Of a stretch of DNA of 11,417 nucleotides, positions 1 through 5,241 are shown one piece after another. Numbering within the stretch: the stretch's first letter is position 1; every line of letters starts with the position of its first letter. The notes under the pieces are model-generated. The model ran no database searches and was not told the DNA's origin. It was given only the letters and a program-made list of their open reading frames with translations. This stretch comes from Candidatus Nomurabacteria bacterium. GTDB lineage: Bacteria; Patescibacteriota; Minisyncoccia; Phycocordibacterales; UBA9973. Location: NCBI GenBank assembly GCA_023267245.1, contig JAHFNP010000016.1:1-11417 (forward strand), read 5' to 3'. A program made the position numbers and the translations under genes.

Positions 1-143
1 CCGGCCAGATATCCGAGCTCCAGCTAAACAAATCAAGAGTCAGAGAAGTCGAAGCGACAAATGATTGCGGTATGATGATCGAGTCTAAAATCGATATCGC
101 CCCGGGCGACGTGATCGAAGCATTCATAATGATTTCAAAATAA
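1..143 (+). CDS. infB: Translation initiation factor IF-2, C-terminal end (partial)
   Basis: The open frame begins at base 3 and ends at the TAA at 141-143. It gives about 46 residues. The segment KSRVREVEATNDCG followed by IAPGDVIEAF matches the end of IF-2 domain IV, where family members carry a K-x-x-x-x-V...G.ECGI...(N/D)...GD-hIE-x-(F/Y) pattern. IF-2 is the GTPase that brings initiator tRNA to the ribosome. The C-terminal domain seen here binds fMet-tRNA. The 5' part lies outside the window. rbfA follows one base later, the classic infB-rbfA order, which supports both calls. Confidence 0.85.
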   Translation, partial: GQISELQLNKSRVREVEATNDCGMMIESKIDIAPGDVIEAFIMISK

Positions 144-144
144 T

Positions 145-465
145 ATGAGTCTAAGACAAGAAAAAGTAAGTGAGCTCATCAAGCGCTATGCCGCTGTTTT
201 TTTTGAGTCTGAAACCGATGGTTCATCTCTTATAACCATAACCGACTGCCAAGCGTCGGAGAGCTTGAAACATGTCCGGATTTTGATAAGCGTATTCCCT
301 ACTAAAAAAGAAGAGGCGACCCTTGAATTTCTTAAAAGCAAAACAATGGATTTTAGAAACTATCTGAAAACAAAATTGAAGATGAAATTCATCCCGCAAG
401 TAGATGTCGAAATAGACAAAGGCGAAAAAAACCGCCAAAGGATCGAGGAACTATTGAAGCAATAA
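145..465 (+). CDS. rbfA: Ribosome-binding factor A
   Basis: This 106-residue protein is close to the usual RbfA length. RbfA is a KH-fold protein that binds the 30S subunit and helps mature the 5' end of 16S rRNA. The visible family pattern is an N-terminal helix (RQEKVSELIKRYAAVFF), then the strand ITITDCQASESLKHVRILIS, matching the RbfA 'hT-(V/I)-(T/S)-x-V-x-x-(S/T)-x-D/S-L-x-x-A/V' core, and a C-terminal IPQVDVEID strand with a basic helix after it. The ATG at 145 lies one base after the infB stop with no Shine-Dalgarno, so translation is probably coupled to IF-2. The gene ends only five bases before a convergent tRNA and no terminator is visible between them. Confidence 0.9.
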   Translation: MSLRQEKVSELIKRYAAVFFESETDGSSLITITDCQASESLKHVRILISVFPTKKEEATLEFLKSKTMDFRNYLKTKLKMKFIPQVDVEIDKGEKNRQRIEELLKQ

Positions 466-469
466 ATTC

Positions 470-554
470 TGGTGCCCGAGGTGGGAGTCGAACCCACATC
501 CCTTACGAGACACGATTTTAAGTCGTGCGCGTATACCAATTCCGCCACTCGGGC
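470..554 (-). tRNA. tRNA-Leu (anticodon UAA), CCA encoded
   Basis: Read on the minus strand from 554, the acceptor arm GCCCGAG pairs with CTCGGGC (474-480). The D arm is TGGCGGAATTGGTATACGC, the anticodon stem-loop is CACGA-CTTAAAA-TCGTG with anticodon TAA, and the T loop is GTTCGACTC. A long class II variable arm (CTCGTAAGGGA) fits leucine. The discriminator A is base 473, and the genome encodes CCA at 472-470. The other three intact tRNAs of this cluster lack an encoded CCA. It is the last gene of the minus-strand tRNA cluster and converges on rbfA. Confidence 0.95.
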
Positions 555-560
555 ATTTTT

Positions 561-583
561 TAAAAAATCAAAAAGTTTGATTT
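561..583 (-). terminator. Weak AT-rich hairpin with T6 tail between tRNA-Cys and tRNA-Leu(UAA)
   Basis: On the minus strand AAATCAAA (583-576) pairs with TTTGATTT (572-565) around a three-base CTT loop, and the run of T's reaches six before an A tract. The stem has only one GC pair, so it may attenuate transcription or help processing rather than stop transcription. Function is inferred. Confidence 0.25.
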
Positions 584-599
584 CCTTTTTCACTTTTTG

Positions 600-671
600 A
601 GGCCTAGGGCGGAATCGAACCGCCGTATAAAGCTTTTGCAGAGCTTCGCCTTACCACTTGGCTACTAGGCC
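600..671 (-). tRNA. tRNA-Cys (anticodon GCA)
   Basis: Read from 671 on the minus strand, the acceptor arm GGCCTAG pairs with CTAGGCC (601-607). The D arm contains AGCCAAGTGGTAAGGC, the anticodon loop is CTGCAAA with anticodon GCA, and the T arm is GGCGGTTCGATTCCGCC. The discriminator is U (base 600), the identity base expected for cysteine tRNA. The following bases are CAA, so CCA must be added post-transcriptionally. Confidence 0.95.
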
Positions 672-685
672 ATCTTGAAACCTTG

Positions 686-767
686 TGCTGGAGGAGGGAC
701 TCGAACCCTCAACCCTTACGGGACTAGTTCCTAAGACTAGCGCGTATACCAATTCCGCCACTCCAGC
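686..767 (-). tRNA. tRNA-Leu (anticodon UAG)
   Basis: From 767 on the minus strand the acceptor arm GCTGGAG pairs with CTCCAGC (687-693). The anticodon stem-loop is CTAGT-CTTAGGA-ACTAG, giving anticodon TAG. The variable arm is long (TCCCGTAAGGGT), as expected for leucine, and the T arm is GAGGGTTCGAGTCCCTC. The discriminator is A at 686 and no CCA is encoded. The D arm and variable arm closely resemble the tRNA-Leu(UAA) of the same cluster, so the two are probably paralogues. Confidence 0.95.
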
Positions 768-799
768 ATATTATTTACTATTTCAATACTGTTACTTTG

Positions 800-845
800 T
801 TACTAGTACAAAAGACTATCTCCTATACCAATCCGCCACTCCAGC
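800..845 (-). pseudogene. Degenerate duplicate of the 5' half of tRNA-Leu
   Basis: From 845 on the minus strand the sequence repeats the acceptor and D arm of the neighbouring tRNA-Leu(UAG), with one A missing from the D loop (GCTGGAGTGGCGGATTGG against GCTGGAGTGGCGGAATTGG). An anticodon-like stem-loop follows, ATAGT-CTTTTGT-ACTAG, with the loop changed. Beyond about 800 no T arm (no TTCRA loop) and no complementary acceptor strand can be found, so it cannot fold as a full tRNA. It lies in line between tRNA-Lys and tRNA-Leu(UAG) and would be co-transcribed. A failed tandem duplication is the simplest reading. Confidence 0.75.
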
Positions 846-849
846 ATTG

Positions 850-922
850 TGCGTCCAGTAGGGATCGAACCTACGACCTTATCCTTAAGAGGGATCTGCT
901 CTACCAACTGAGCTATGGACGC
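850..922 (-). tRNA. tRNA-Lys (anticodon CUU)
   Basis: From 922 on the minus strand the acceptor arm GCGTCCA pairs with TGGACGC (851-857). The D arm is GCTCAGTTGGTAGAGC, the anticodon loop is CTCTTAA with anticodon CTT, and the T arm is GTAGGTTCGATCCCTAC. The discriminator is A (850) and CCA is not encoded. The outermost anticodon-stem pair is a G-A mismatch. It is the first tRNA after the cluster promoter. Confidence 0.93.
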
Positions 923-1008
923 ATGTAATATTTTCGATGTGCCTCCGGCGGATCAAAAGCTTCAAGTATTCGCTTTTGATAGCCATGGCCGCAAACGAAT
1001 GAAAACAT
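913..1008 (-). CDS. Possible leaderless 31-codon ORF ahead of tRNA-Lys
   Basis: An ATG at 1008-1006 opens a 31-codon frame (MFSFVCGHGY...YYMRP) ending at TAG 915-913, ten bases inside tRNA-Lys. A perfect TATAAT (1019-1014) lies only five bases upstream, so a transcript from it would begin at or near this ATG. Another frame from the ATG at about 985 is also open, so the coding case rests on position alone. An inverted repeat, ATCAAAAGC (952-960) with GCTTTTGAT (972-980), lies inside it. It may equally be a structured untranslated leader of the tRNA transcript. I do not recognise the peptide. Confidence 0.25.
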   Translation of the reverse strand: MFSFVCGHGYQKRILEAFDPPEAHRKYYMRP

Positions 1009-1013
1009 AGATT

Positions 1014-1042
1014 ATTATACACAAAAATTTATAAAAATCTAA
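1014..1042 (-). promoter_or_regulatory. Promoter of the tRNA cluster
   Basis: On the minus strand a perfect TATAAT (1019-1014) is preceded at 17 bp by a weak TAGATT (1042-1037) as -35. It is the only good -10 upstream of the four tRNAs, which all read leftward from here. Confidence 0.55.
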
Positions 1043-1069
1043 CCCTATTTCCCCTGCCTCCTGCCCTTC

Positions 1070-1098
1070 TTGGTATTTAAGAGTTTTTAGGCTATATT
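1070..1098 (+). promoter_or_regulatory. Promoter of the SPFH-protein operon
   Basis: TTGGTA (1070-1075) and TATATT (1093-1098) are separated by 17 bp, about 46 bp before the start codon. A strong Shine-Dalgarno AAGGAGGT (1133-1140) sits four bases from the ATG at 1145. Confidence 0.5.
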
Positions 1099-1144
1099 GG
1101 GTCCAGAAAATATACATTAAAAACAATTAAAAAAGGAGGTAAAA

Positions 1145-2311
1145 ATGTTCAAGAAAAAGTTAAATTTCGAACACTCTTCGAAAAGATCTTATGAATTCTT
1201 TAGGGATACACGCGCTACAGTAATAGGGATTCTTATCATTGCAACGCTATCATGCCTACTATCAACTATCTTATTTGGAGGTGGTATTTTAAAACTCGGA
1301 TTTCATTATTTTATTCTACTGGCTGTACCCTGGTCCATGCTGTTGTGCCTAGGATTTAAAAATGTTCGAACCGGAGAATACGGAGCTGTTTATTGGTTCG
1401 ACAGAGTTATCTTTGGAATTGATCCCGGAATTATTCTCATAATTCCATGGTTGTTTCGAGTTGAAAGATTCAATGCTGAAATAATCCAAGAGTTCGGCGG
1501 CCTGACGGAAATAGTGACTGCTTATCCAAAGACTGCATCCGATCAAGAAGATGTCAAAAAGTATGTGAGTAGTCCACTCAACAACTCTATGCCTGTCGGC
1601 ATCGATTATTGTTTTGATAATCAAATTGATGGATTGTACGGTCTTTGCGAAATGATCAGTAAATTCGGATCCTTAGAAAAGGCTACGGCTAACGCCAAAA
1701 CAAAAATAAACATGGTGTTGGGCGAAGTAGCTTCAGGCAAAACTCCGGCTCAAATCCTCGGAGGTAAAACTAAGGTGGATACAGAGTTGAACAAGAAACT
1801 TATGGAAATGATCGGCAGAGGTGACAAAAAACATAAATCGTATCTAGGTATTTCAATAGATAATTTGAAAACCTTTAAGCCTGTAATTGATCCGAGATTT
1901 TTACAAGGTCAAAAAGAAATCATAGTGACTCTAGTAGATCAACAGAGACAAATAGTACTTTCTGAAACTGCCAGGAAATCAATGATTATTCTTTCTAAGG
2001 GCGAGAGAGCCAAGAGCATCAATGAAGCTGAAGCAAAACGTGTTTGGCTTGAAGTCGAAGCTTATGGCATTGAGGTGGCTGGAAAAGCTAAAGCCCTCAC
2101 CTATGAATTGGTTGCCAAGGCGGCTGGCGTGTCTGTCATCGAACTTGAGCTACAATTGAAGATTATGGGCGAGGCTTTAAAAAGTTCTAATTACACAACC
2201 ATTCTCGGCTCCGAAGGATTTTCGAGCCTGCTTGGTTTTTGGCCAGTTCTTAAAGATACTGTAAGCCGGATGAGTGCTAGCATGGGCGGGAAAGGAGGAA
2301 ATACAAAATGA
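1145..2311 (+). CDS. SPFH/band-7 (stomatin-prohibitin-flotillin-HflK/C) membrane protein
   Basis: This 388-residue protein has two hydrophobic segments at about 25-48 and 53-71. The typical SPFH entry follows at 72-115: a V-R-T-G-E-Y-G-A-V-Y strand, then GIDPGIILIIPWLFRVERFN. This matches the family pattern 'V.xGE.GVV..G.....PG.hhhhP....V..h'. Residues 255-330 are charged and alanine-rich (SINEAEAKRVWLEVEAYGIE), consistent with the helical coiled region SPFH proteins use to form large rings in membranes. A Gly/Ser/Lys-rich tail ends the protein. SPFH proteins scaffold membrane microdomains and often regulate proteases or partner membrane proteins. The start is firm because of the strong Shine-Dalgarno AGGAGGT. 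The TGA overlaps the next ATG (ATGA), so the downstream membrane protein is probably its partner. Subfamily is not assigned. Confidence 0.8.
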   Translation: MFKKKLNFEHSSKRSYEFFRDTRATVIGILIIATLSCLLSTILFGGGILKLGFHYFILLAVPWSMLLCLGFKNVRTGEYGAVYWFDRVIFGIDPGIILIIPWLFRVERFNAEIIQEFGGLTEIVTAYPKTASDQEDVKKYVSSPLNNSMPVGIDYCFDNQIDGLYGLCEMISKFGSLEKATANAKTKINMVLGEVASGKTPAQILGGKTKVDTELNKKLMEMIGRGDKKHKSYLGISIDNLKTFKPVIDPRFLQGQKEIIVTLVDQQRQIVLSETARKSMIILSKGERAKSINEAEAKRVWLEVEAYGIEVAGKAKALTYELVAKAAGVSVIELELQLKIMGEALKSSNYTTILGSEGFSSLLGFWPVLKDTVSRMSASMGGKGGNTK

Positions 2312-3147
2312 TAGGCGATATAATATTTTTAGCTCTATTAATTTTCTTCTGGATACTATACTTCACGCGCGACAAATGGAATCCCGGAGGTTCGGATAAA
2401 ACAGGCACGGAAAAAATGATCGGCGCGCTGTCAGTCATGACCCTTTGGCCGATGATGATTTTTTATTTCAATATTTGCTGGCACGAAGTGTTCCAAACAT
2501 ATCACAACCAAGAAGATATCTTCTTGGTTTCTCAGATTGCTATCGGAGTTGCGATCACTGTTTGGATAATTTTCCGCATCAGTAAATTTTCCTGGAAACA
2601 TACCTTCTGGCGGGCAATTTTTATCGCTGTTATTCTGACTTTTACTTCGATTTACGGACCAATTTATATTCCGGTTAAAAACTGGATAGAGGGAATAGTC
2701 GAGCGGCGGCAGGAAAAAACTGAGCCTGCAAAACCAGTTGTGCTGGAAAGAAAAGAACCGGATGCGCCAAAGCCACAAATCCAAATCGTGTATGTCGAGA
2801 AACCAGTGATGAAGGAAATTGCGGTAAAAGAAATAGAAGTAGATTCGCTGGAACCAATTATCAGATATGCTAAACCTGGCGAGTGGTCAGAATTGGCTTA
2901 TATCAAAGACAGTTATTCCGATCCTGTTCATCCTAATATTGATTTCAACGTCAGTTACTCCGGACCGGTAAGAGCCCGGGCGCATGATGCATTTGAGAGA
3001 GGTACTGCTGAAGCTGATCTAGAGTCACCAGATTTTAACAAAAAGATAGGATACAGTCCTGACAATTGGTGTTTGGATTTCAAATCCCTCACACCCAATA
3101 CCGAAAAGATTGTCATCCGCAGGTGGGTAGTAAGGAAACAAAAATAA
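2308..3147 (+). CDS. Four-helix membrane protein with C-terminal exported domain, SPFH partner
   Basis: The protein has 279 residues and no family I can name. Four hydrophobic segments occur at about 4-20, 37-57, 72-90 and 101-121. A Lys/Glu/Pro-rich linker follows (132-185), then a compact domain at 192-276 starting EWSELAYIKD and containing NVSYSGPVRA, HDAFERGTAEADL and DNWC. With four helices the linker and domain lie on the same side as the N-terminus, which side being uncertain. The domain is repeated at 82% identity in the protein at 4197-5198. The ATG overlaps the SPFH stop by four bases and has its own Shine-Dalgarno (AAAGGAGGAAA), so the two are co-translated. It occupies the place often held by an NfeD-type partner of SPFH proteins, but no NfeD OB-fold motif is visible. 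A strong terminator follows. Confidence 0.75.
   Translation: MIGDIIFLALLIFFWILYFTRDKWNPGGSDKTGTEKMIGALSVMTLWPMMIFYFNICWHEVFQTYHNQEDIFLVSQIAIGVAITVWIIFRISKFSWKHTFWRAIFIAVILTFTSIYGPIYIPVKNWIEGIVERRQEKTEPAKPVVLERKEPDAPKPQIQIVYVEKPVMKEIAVKEIEVDSLEPIIRYAKPGEWSELAYIKDSYSDPVHPNIDFNVSYSGPVRARAHDAFERGTAEADLESPDFNKKIGYSPDNWCLDFKSLTPNTEKIVIRRWVVRKQK
2881..3135 (+). repeat. Coding repeat, copy 1 of the 85-residue C-terminal domain
   Basis: This encodes residues 192-276 of the SPFH partner. Compared by hand with 4929-5183, 70 of 85 residues are identical and the alignment needs no gaps. Many DNA differences are at third codon positions, so the domain appears conserved by selection and not merely recently copied. 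A 19-base identical block starts at 2959. Confidence 0.85.
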
Positions 3148-3155
3148 TCGTTTAA

Positions 3156-3188
3156 GGCTGCAAAATATGTTATTTTGCAGCCTTTTTT
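3156..3188 (+). terminator. Rho-independent terminator of the SPFH operon
   Basis: The arms GGCTGCAAAATA (3156-3167) and TATTTTGCAGCC (3171-3182) form a 12-bp stem with a three-base loop, followed by six T's. It lies nine bases after the TAA of the SPFH partner. Confidence 0.9.
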
Positions 3189-3213
3189 ATTACTCAAAAA
3201 CAGTTTTAATTAG

Positions 3214-3242
3214 TTGACAATCATGCAATAATATGATACGAT
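3214..3242 (+). promoter_or_regulatory. Promoter of the 243-aa membrane protein gene, extended -10
   Basis: A perfect TTGACA (3214-3219), a 17-bp spacer and TACGAT (3237-3242), with TGA directly before it (3234-3236) as an extended -10. The same layout recurs at 4109-4137. Confidence 0.75.
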
Positions 3243-3289
3243 ACATTTAGAAATTGAAAACGGAATACTAACTAAAAACTTATACAGTC

Positions 3290-4021
3290 ATGGAAACAGG
3301 AACAATTCTTATATTATTTGGCTTCAGTATATTACTGTTAGCTATCGGGCTTGCCTCTAGAGGATCATCCAGTGAATTCTTTGGGTACAGATTTACAAGC
3401 TCAACAACATTCGTTATTTTTTCTTTGTTTGTCGGAATGTTTGCCACTTTACTATTTGGCTTGAAACATATTTGGCCACTGGGTTACAGTGATATTTTCG
3501 GAAACTGGAGAAATTCGTCTGTACTTATTGTTTGGATTATTGTATCACTTGTTGCAGCAATCTGCCATCAAGCTATCAATGAAGAACACTTCAAATCATT
3601 TCGGAATTTTTATTTTGGTGCCGCAATAATTACAACCCTTGGAATTATCCTGCCTGTTTTTATACAGGACTATAACCCAAGGAAAACCGATGCGGAATTG
3701 AGCGCTACAAACTTAATTGCTCCAGCAAAAAACCCGAATGATTCCCTTTCCGATCCGTGGTCACGCTCCGTTGAAATAGGAGACGGTGAATGGGGAATAA
3801 CTTTTAAGGATGGGCAAGATGTCTTAGTTCGCAACCAATGCGAAGAAGTTATCACAGTGAATCAAAACGATGATGGCCCTCCTCAATTTGGAAACTGTGG
3901 AGGAAAACTGACAGTGCAATTTAAGTCCATTTCAGGGAAAAGAATGAGGGTTACTGTAAAACAACAACCAAATAGATTGCCGTTTAGTAAATGGCTGTCA
4001 GATATTGGCAAAAGTTTTTAA
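3290..4021 (+). CDS. Four-helix membrane protein with C-terminal beta-rich domain, unknown function
   Basis: The protein has 243 residues with hydrophobic segments at about 4-22, 37-57, 77-94 and 108-126. A soluble domain follows (about 155-230), rich in short alternating hydrophobic stretches (VEIGDGEWGITF, QDVLVRN, EEVITVNQ, KLTVQFKS, MRVTVKQ) typical of a small beta-sandwich or barrel. Its two cysteines, C184 and C203, could form a disulfide. I do not recognise the family. Overall layout (about four helices, then a C-terminal domain opening with a W-S pair) resembles its two neighbours but sequence similarity is marginal. It is a single-gene unit with its own promoter and terminator. The ATG at 3290 has no Shine-Dalgarno, and the 5' leader should be about 40 nt and A-rich. 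Confidence 0.7.
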   Translation: METGTILILFGFSILLLAIGLASRGSSSEFFGYRFTSSTTFVIFSLFVGMFATLLFGLKHIWPLGYSDIFGNWRNSSVLIVWIIVSLVAAICHQAINEEHFKSFRNFYFGAAIITTLGIILPVFIQDYNPRKTDAELSATNLIAPAKNPNDSLSDPWSRSVEIGDGEWGITFKDGQDVLVRNQCEEVITVNQNDDGPPQFGNCGGKLTVQFKSISGKRMRVTVKQQPNRLPFSKWLSDIGKSF

Positions 4022-4037
4022 GTTATTTAAACAAGTG

Positions 4038-4073
4038 AAAACGATTATCTGAAGTCCAGATAATCGTTTTTTT
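4038..4073 (+). terminator. Rho-independent terminator after the 243-aa membrane protein gene
   Basis: The arms AAAACGATTATCTG (4038-4051) and CAGATAATCGTTTT (4057-4070) form a 14-bp stem with a five-base loop AAGTC, followed by a T tract (seven T's counting the arm). Confidence 0.88.
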
Positions 4074-4108
4074 ATTGCTAAATAAGGGTTTTTTAGATCA
4101 AATTTCAT

Positions 4109-4137
4109 TTGACAAAAGGGTGTTATTGTGATACACT
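4109..4137 (+). promoter_or_regulatory. Promoter of the second domain-bearing membrane protein gene, extended -10
   Basis: A perfect TTGACA (4109-4114), a 17-bp spacer and TACACT (4132-4137), preceded by TGA (4129-4131). The expected start of transcription is near 4144, which leaves only about 8 nt before the TTG at 4152 and makes the ATG at 4197 the better start. Confidence 0.75.
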
Positions 4138-4196
4138 TTACTTAGATTATATTGATAATAAAATATTCATTCACTCATCTAAAAAACTCTGGACTC

Positions 4197-5198
4197 ATGA
4201 AAAAAATTATTACTACGGTAATTCTGATAATAGTTGTCGGACTTATCTTTTCCTCGCTTTTGTTTAATTTTCCAATCAACAAAATGATGATTGTGACCGC
4301 AGGCACAATACTTGGTATCGTTGTTGCGTACATAGTAGGAGCATCAGTAGGTGCATACTTATTATATCTCTTAGCAATACGGGCAATCTGGCCACTCTTA
4401 AAAAGTATCTTTAATCTCTTTAAGGGAATCATTGTTATGTTTAAAATATTTAGACAAAGACAACACAAAGAGCAAAAACGGCCGGCTTTTGTCCCAATCA
4501 ACAACTCTGGCAAAAAATTTAATTGGAGAGCTCTTGGCATTATTTCTCTTGTTGTAATTGCTATTGGAATAATGGGCTCCGGAATCTATTTAGAAATTTA
4601 TTCCGAAAACAAAAAGAGTGATGATAAACTTACCTCAACTGGCGGCAAGGAATGTAAAATGGGTCCCAATAAAAATGGAGAATCTAAAATGGGTCAAACT
4701 GGTCAGTCAAAGGAAAAAATGGGAAAAATTGTAAATAAGCCCATTGCCGCTACTGAAAAGAAAATTGAATCCCCTGCTGACACATCAGTCGTGCCAGTGA
4801 AAGCTGAAGACGAGTCAAATAATGGAGGCAATGGTAACGGCAACAAAAAACCAGGGAACAATCCCGGAAAGCAAATGGTTGCAGTATACGATTCTTTGTC
4901 ACCGATTATAATGGAAGTTGAATATCAAAAATGGTCAAAATTGGTTTATATTAAAGACTATTATTCTGATACTCTTCATCCTAATGTTGATTTCAATGTC
5001 AGTTATTCCGGACCGGTAAGAGCCCAAGCGCACGATGCTTTTGAGAGAGGGACTGCTGAGGCTGATCTGGACTCGCCAGACTTCAATAAAAAAATAGGCT
5101 ACAGTCCTGATAATTGGTGCTTGAATTTCACTTCCATGACGCCCCATACTGAGAAGATTACGATCCGCAGGTGGGTGAAAAGAATGGTGCAGGTTTAA
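4197..5198 (+). CDS. Membrane protein with the same C-terminal exported domain as the SPFH partner
   Basis: From the ATG at 4197 the protein has 333 residues. Hydrophobic segments lie at about 4-22, 30-62 (possibly two) and 111-131. A long low-complexity linker (about 135-230) is rich in K, G, N, S and E, with three KMG motifs (SKMGQTG among them) and an Asn/Gly tract. The last 89 residues contain the 85-residue domain (245-329), KWSKLVYIKD to IRRWVKR, 82% identical to that of the SPFH partner at 2308-3147. The membrane part and linker are unrelated to that protein by eye. An in-frame TTG at 4152 would add 15 residues, but it lies almost at the predicted transcription start. The true start has only a weak GGA four bases upstream. 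The domain is unknown to me. Conservation against divergent membrane parts suggests it contacts a common partner. Confidence 0.75.
   Translation: MKKIITTVILIIVVGLIFSSLLFNFPINKMMIVTAGTILGIVVAYIVGASVGAYLLYLLAIRAIWPLLKSIFNLFKGIIVMFKIFRQRQHKEQKRPAFVPINNSGKKFNWRALGIISLVVIAIGIMGSGIYLEIYSENKKSDDKLTSTGGKECKMGPNKNGESKMGQTGQSKEKMGKIVNKPIAATEKKIESPADTSVVPVKAEDESNNGGNGNGNKKPGNNPGKQMVAVYDSLSPIIMEVEYQKWSKLVYIKDYYSDTLHPNVDFNVSYSGPVRAQAHDAFERGTAEADLDSPDFNKKIGYSPDNWCLNFTSMTPHTEKITIRRWVKRMVQV
4929..5183 (+). repeat. Coding repeat, copy 2 of the 85-residue C-terminal domain
   Basis: This encodes residues 245-329 of the protein starting at 4197 and pairs with copy 1 at 2881-3135. Substitutions cluster in the first 20 residues and the last 20. 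The centre, from NVSYSGPVRA to SPDNWCL, has only two changes (R to Q and E to D). Confidence 0.85.
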
Positions 5199-5205
5199 TT
5201 GTTAC

Positions 5206-5238
5206 AAAAGCCCCTCAATATTTTGAGGGGCTTTTTTT
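5206..5238 (+). terminator. Terminator between convergent genes
   Basis: The arms AAAAGCCCCTCAA (5206-5218) and TTGAGGGGCTTTT (5223-5235) form a 13-bp stem with loop TATT, with seven T's on the + strand. On the minus strand the tail is only TTTT, but the stem could also stop the convergent 472-aa gene, whose TAG ends four bases away. Confidence 0.9.
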
Positions 5239-5241
5239 ATA

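Noticed and set aside
360..593. Minus-strand 77-codon frame across tRNA-Leu(UAA)
   Set aside because: Its centre (LVYAHDLKSC...GSTPTSG) is the translation of the tRNA itself, a well-known spurious product, and the rest is antisense to rbfA.
4152..4196. TTG start adding 15 residues to the second domain-bearing membrane protein
   Set aside because: It lies about 8 nt after the predicted transcription start, has no ribosome-binding signal, and adds polar residues before the first membrane helix. The ATG at 4197 is better.
4650..4735. Triple KMG motif as a designed tandem repeat
   Set aside because: The three copies are unevenly spaced in a low-complexity linker with no constant unit at the DNA level.
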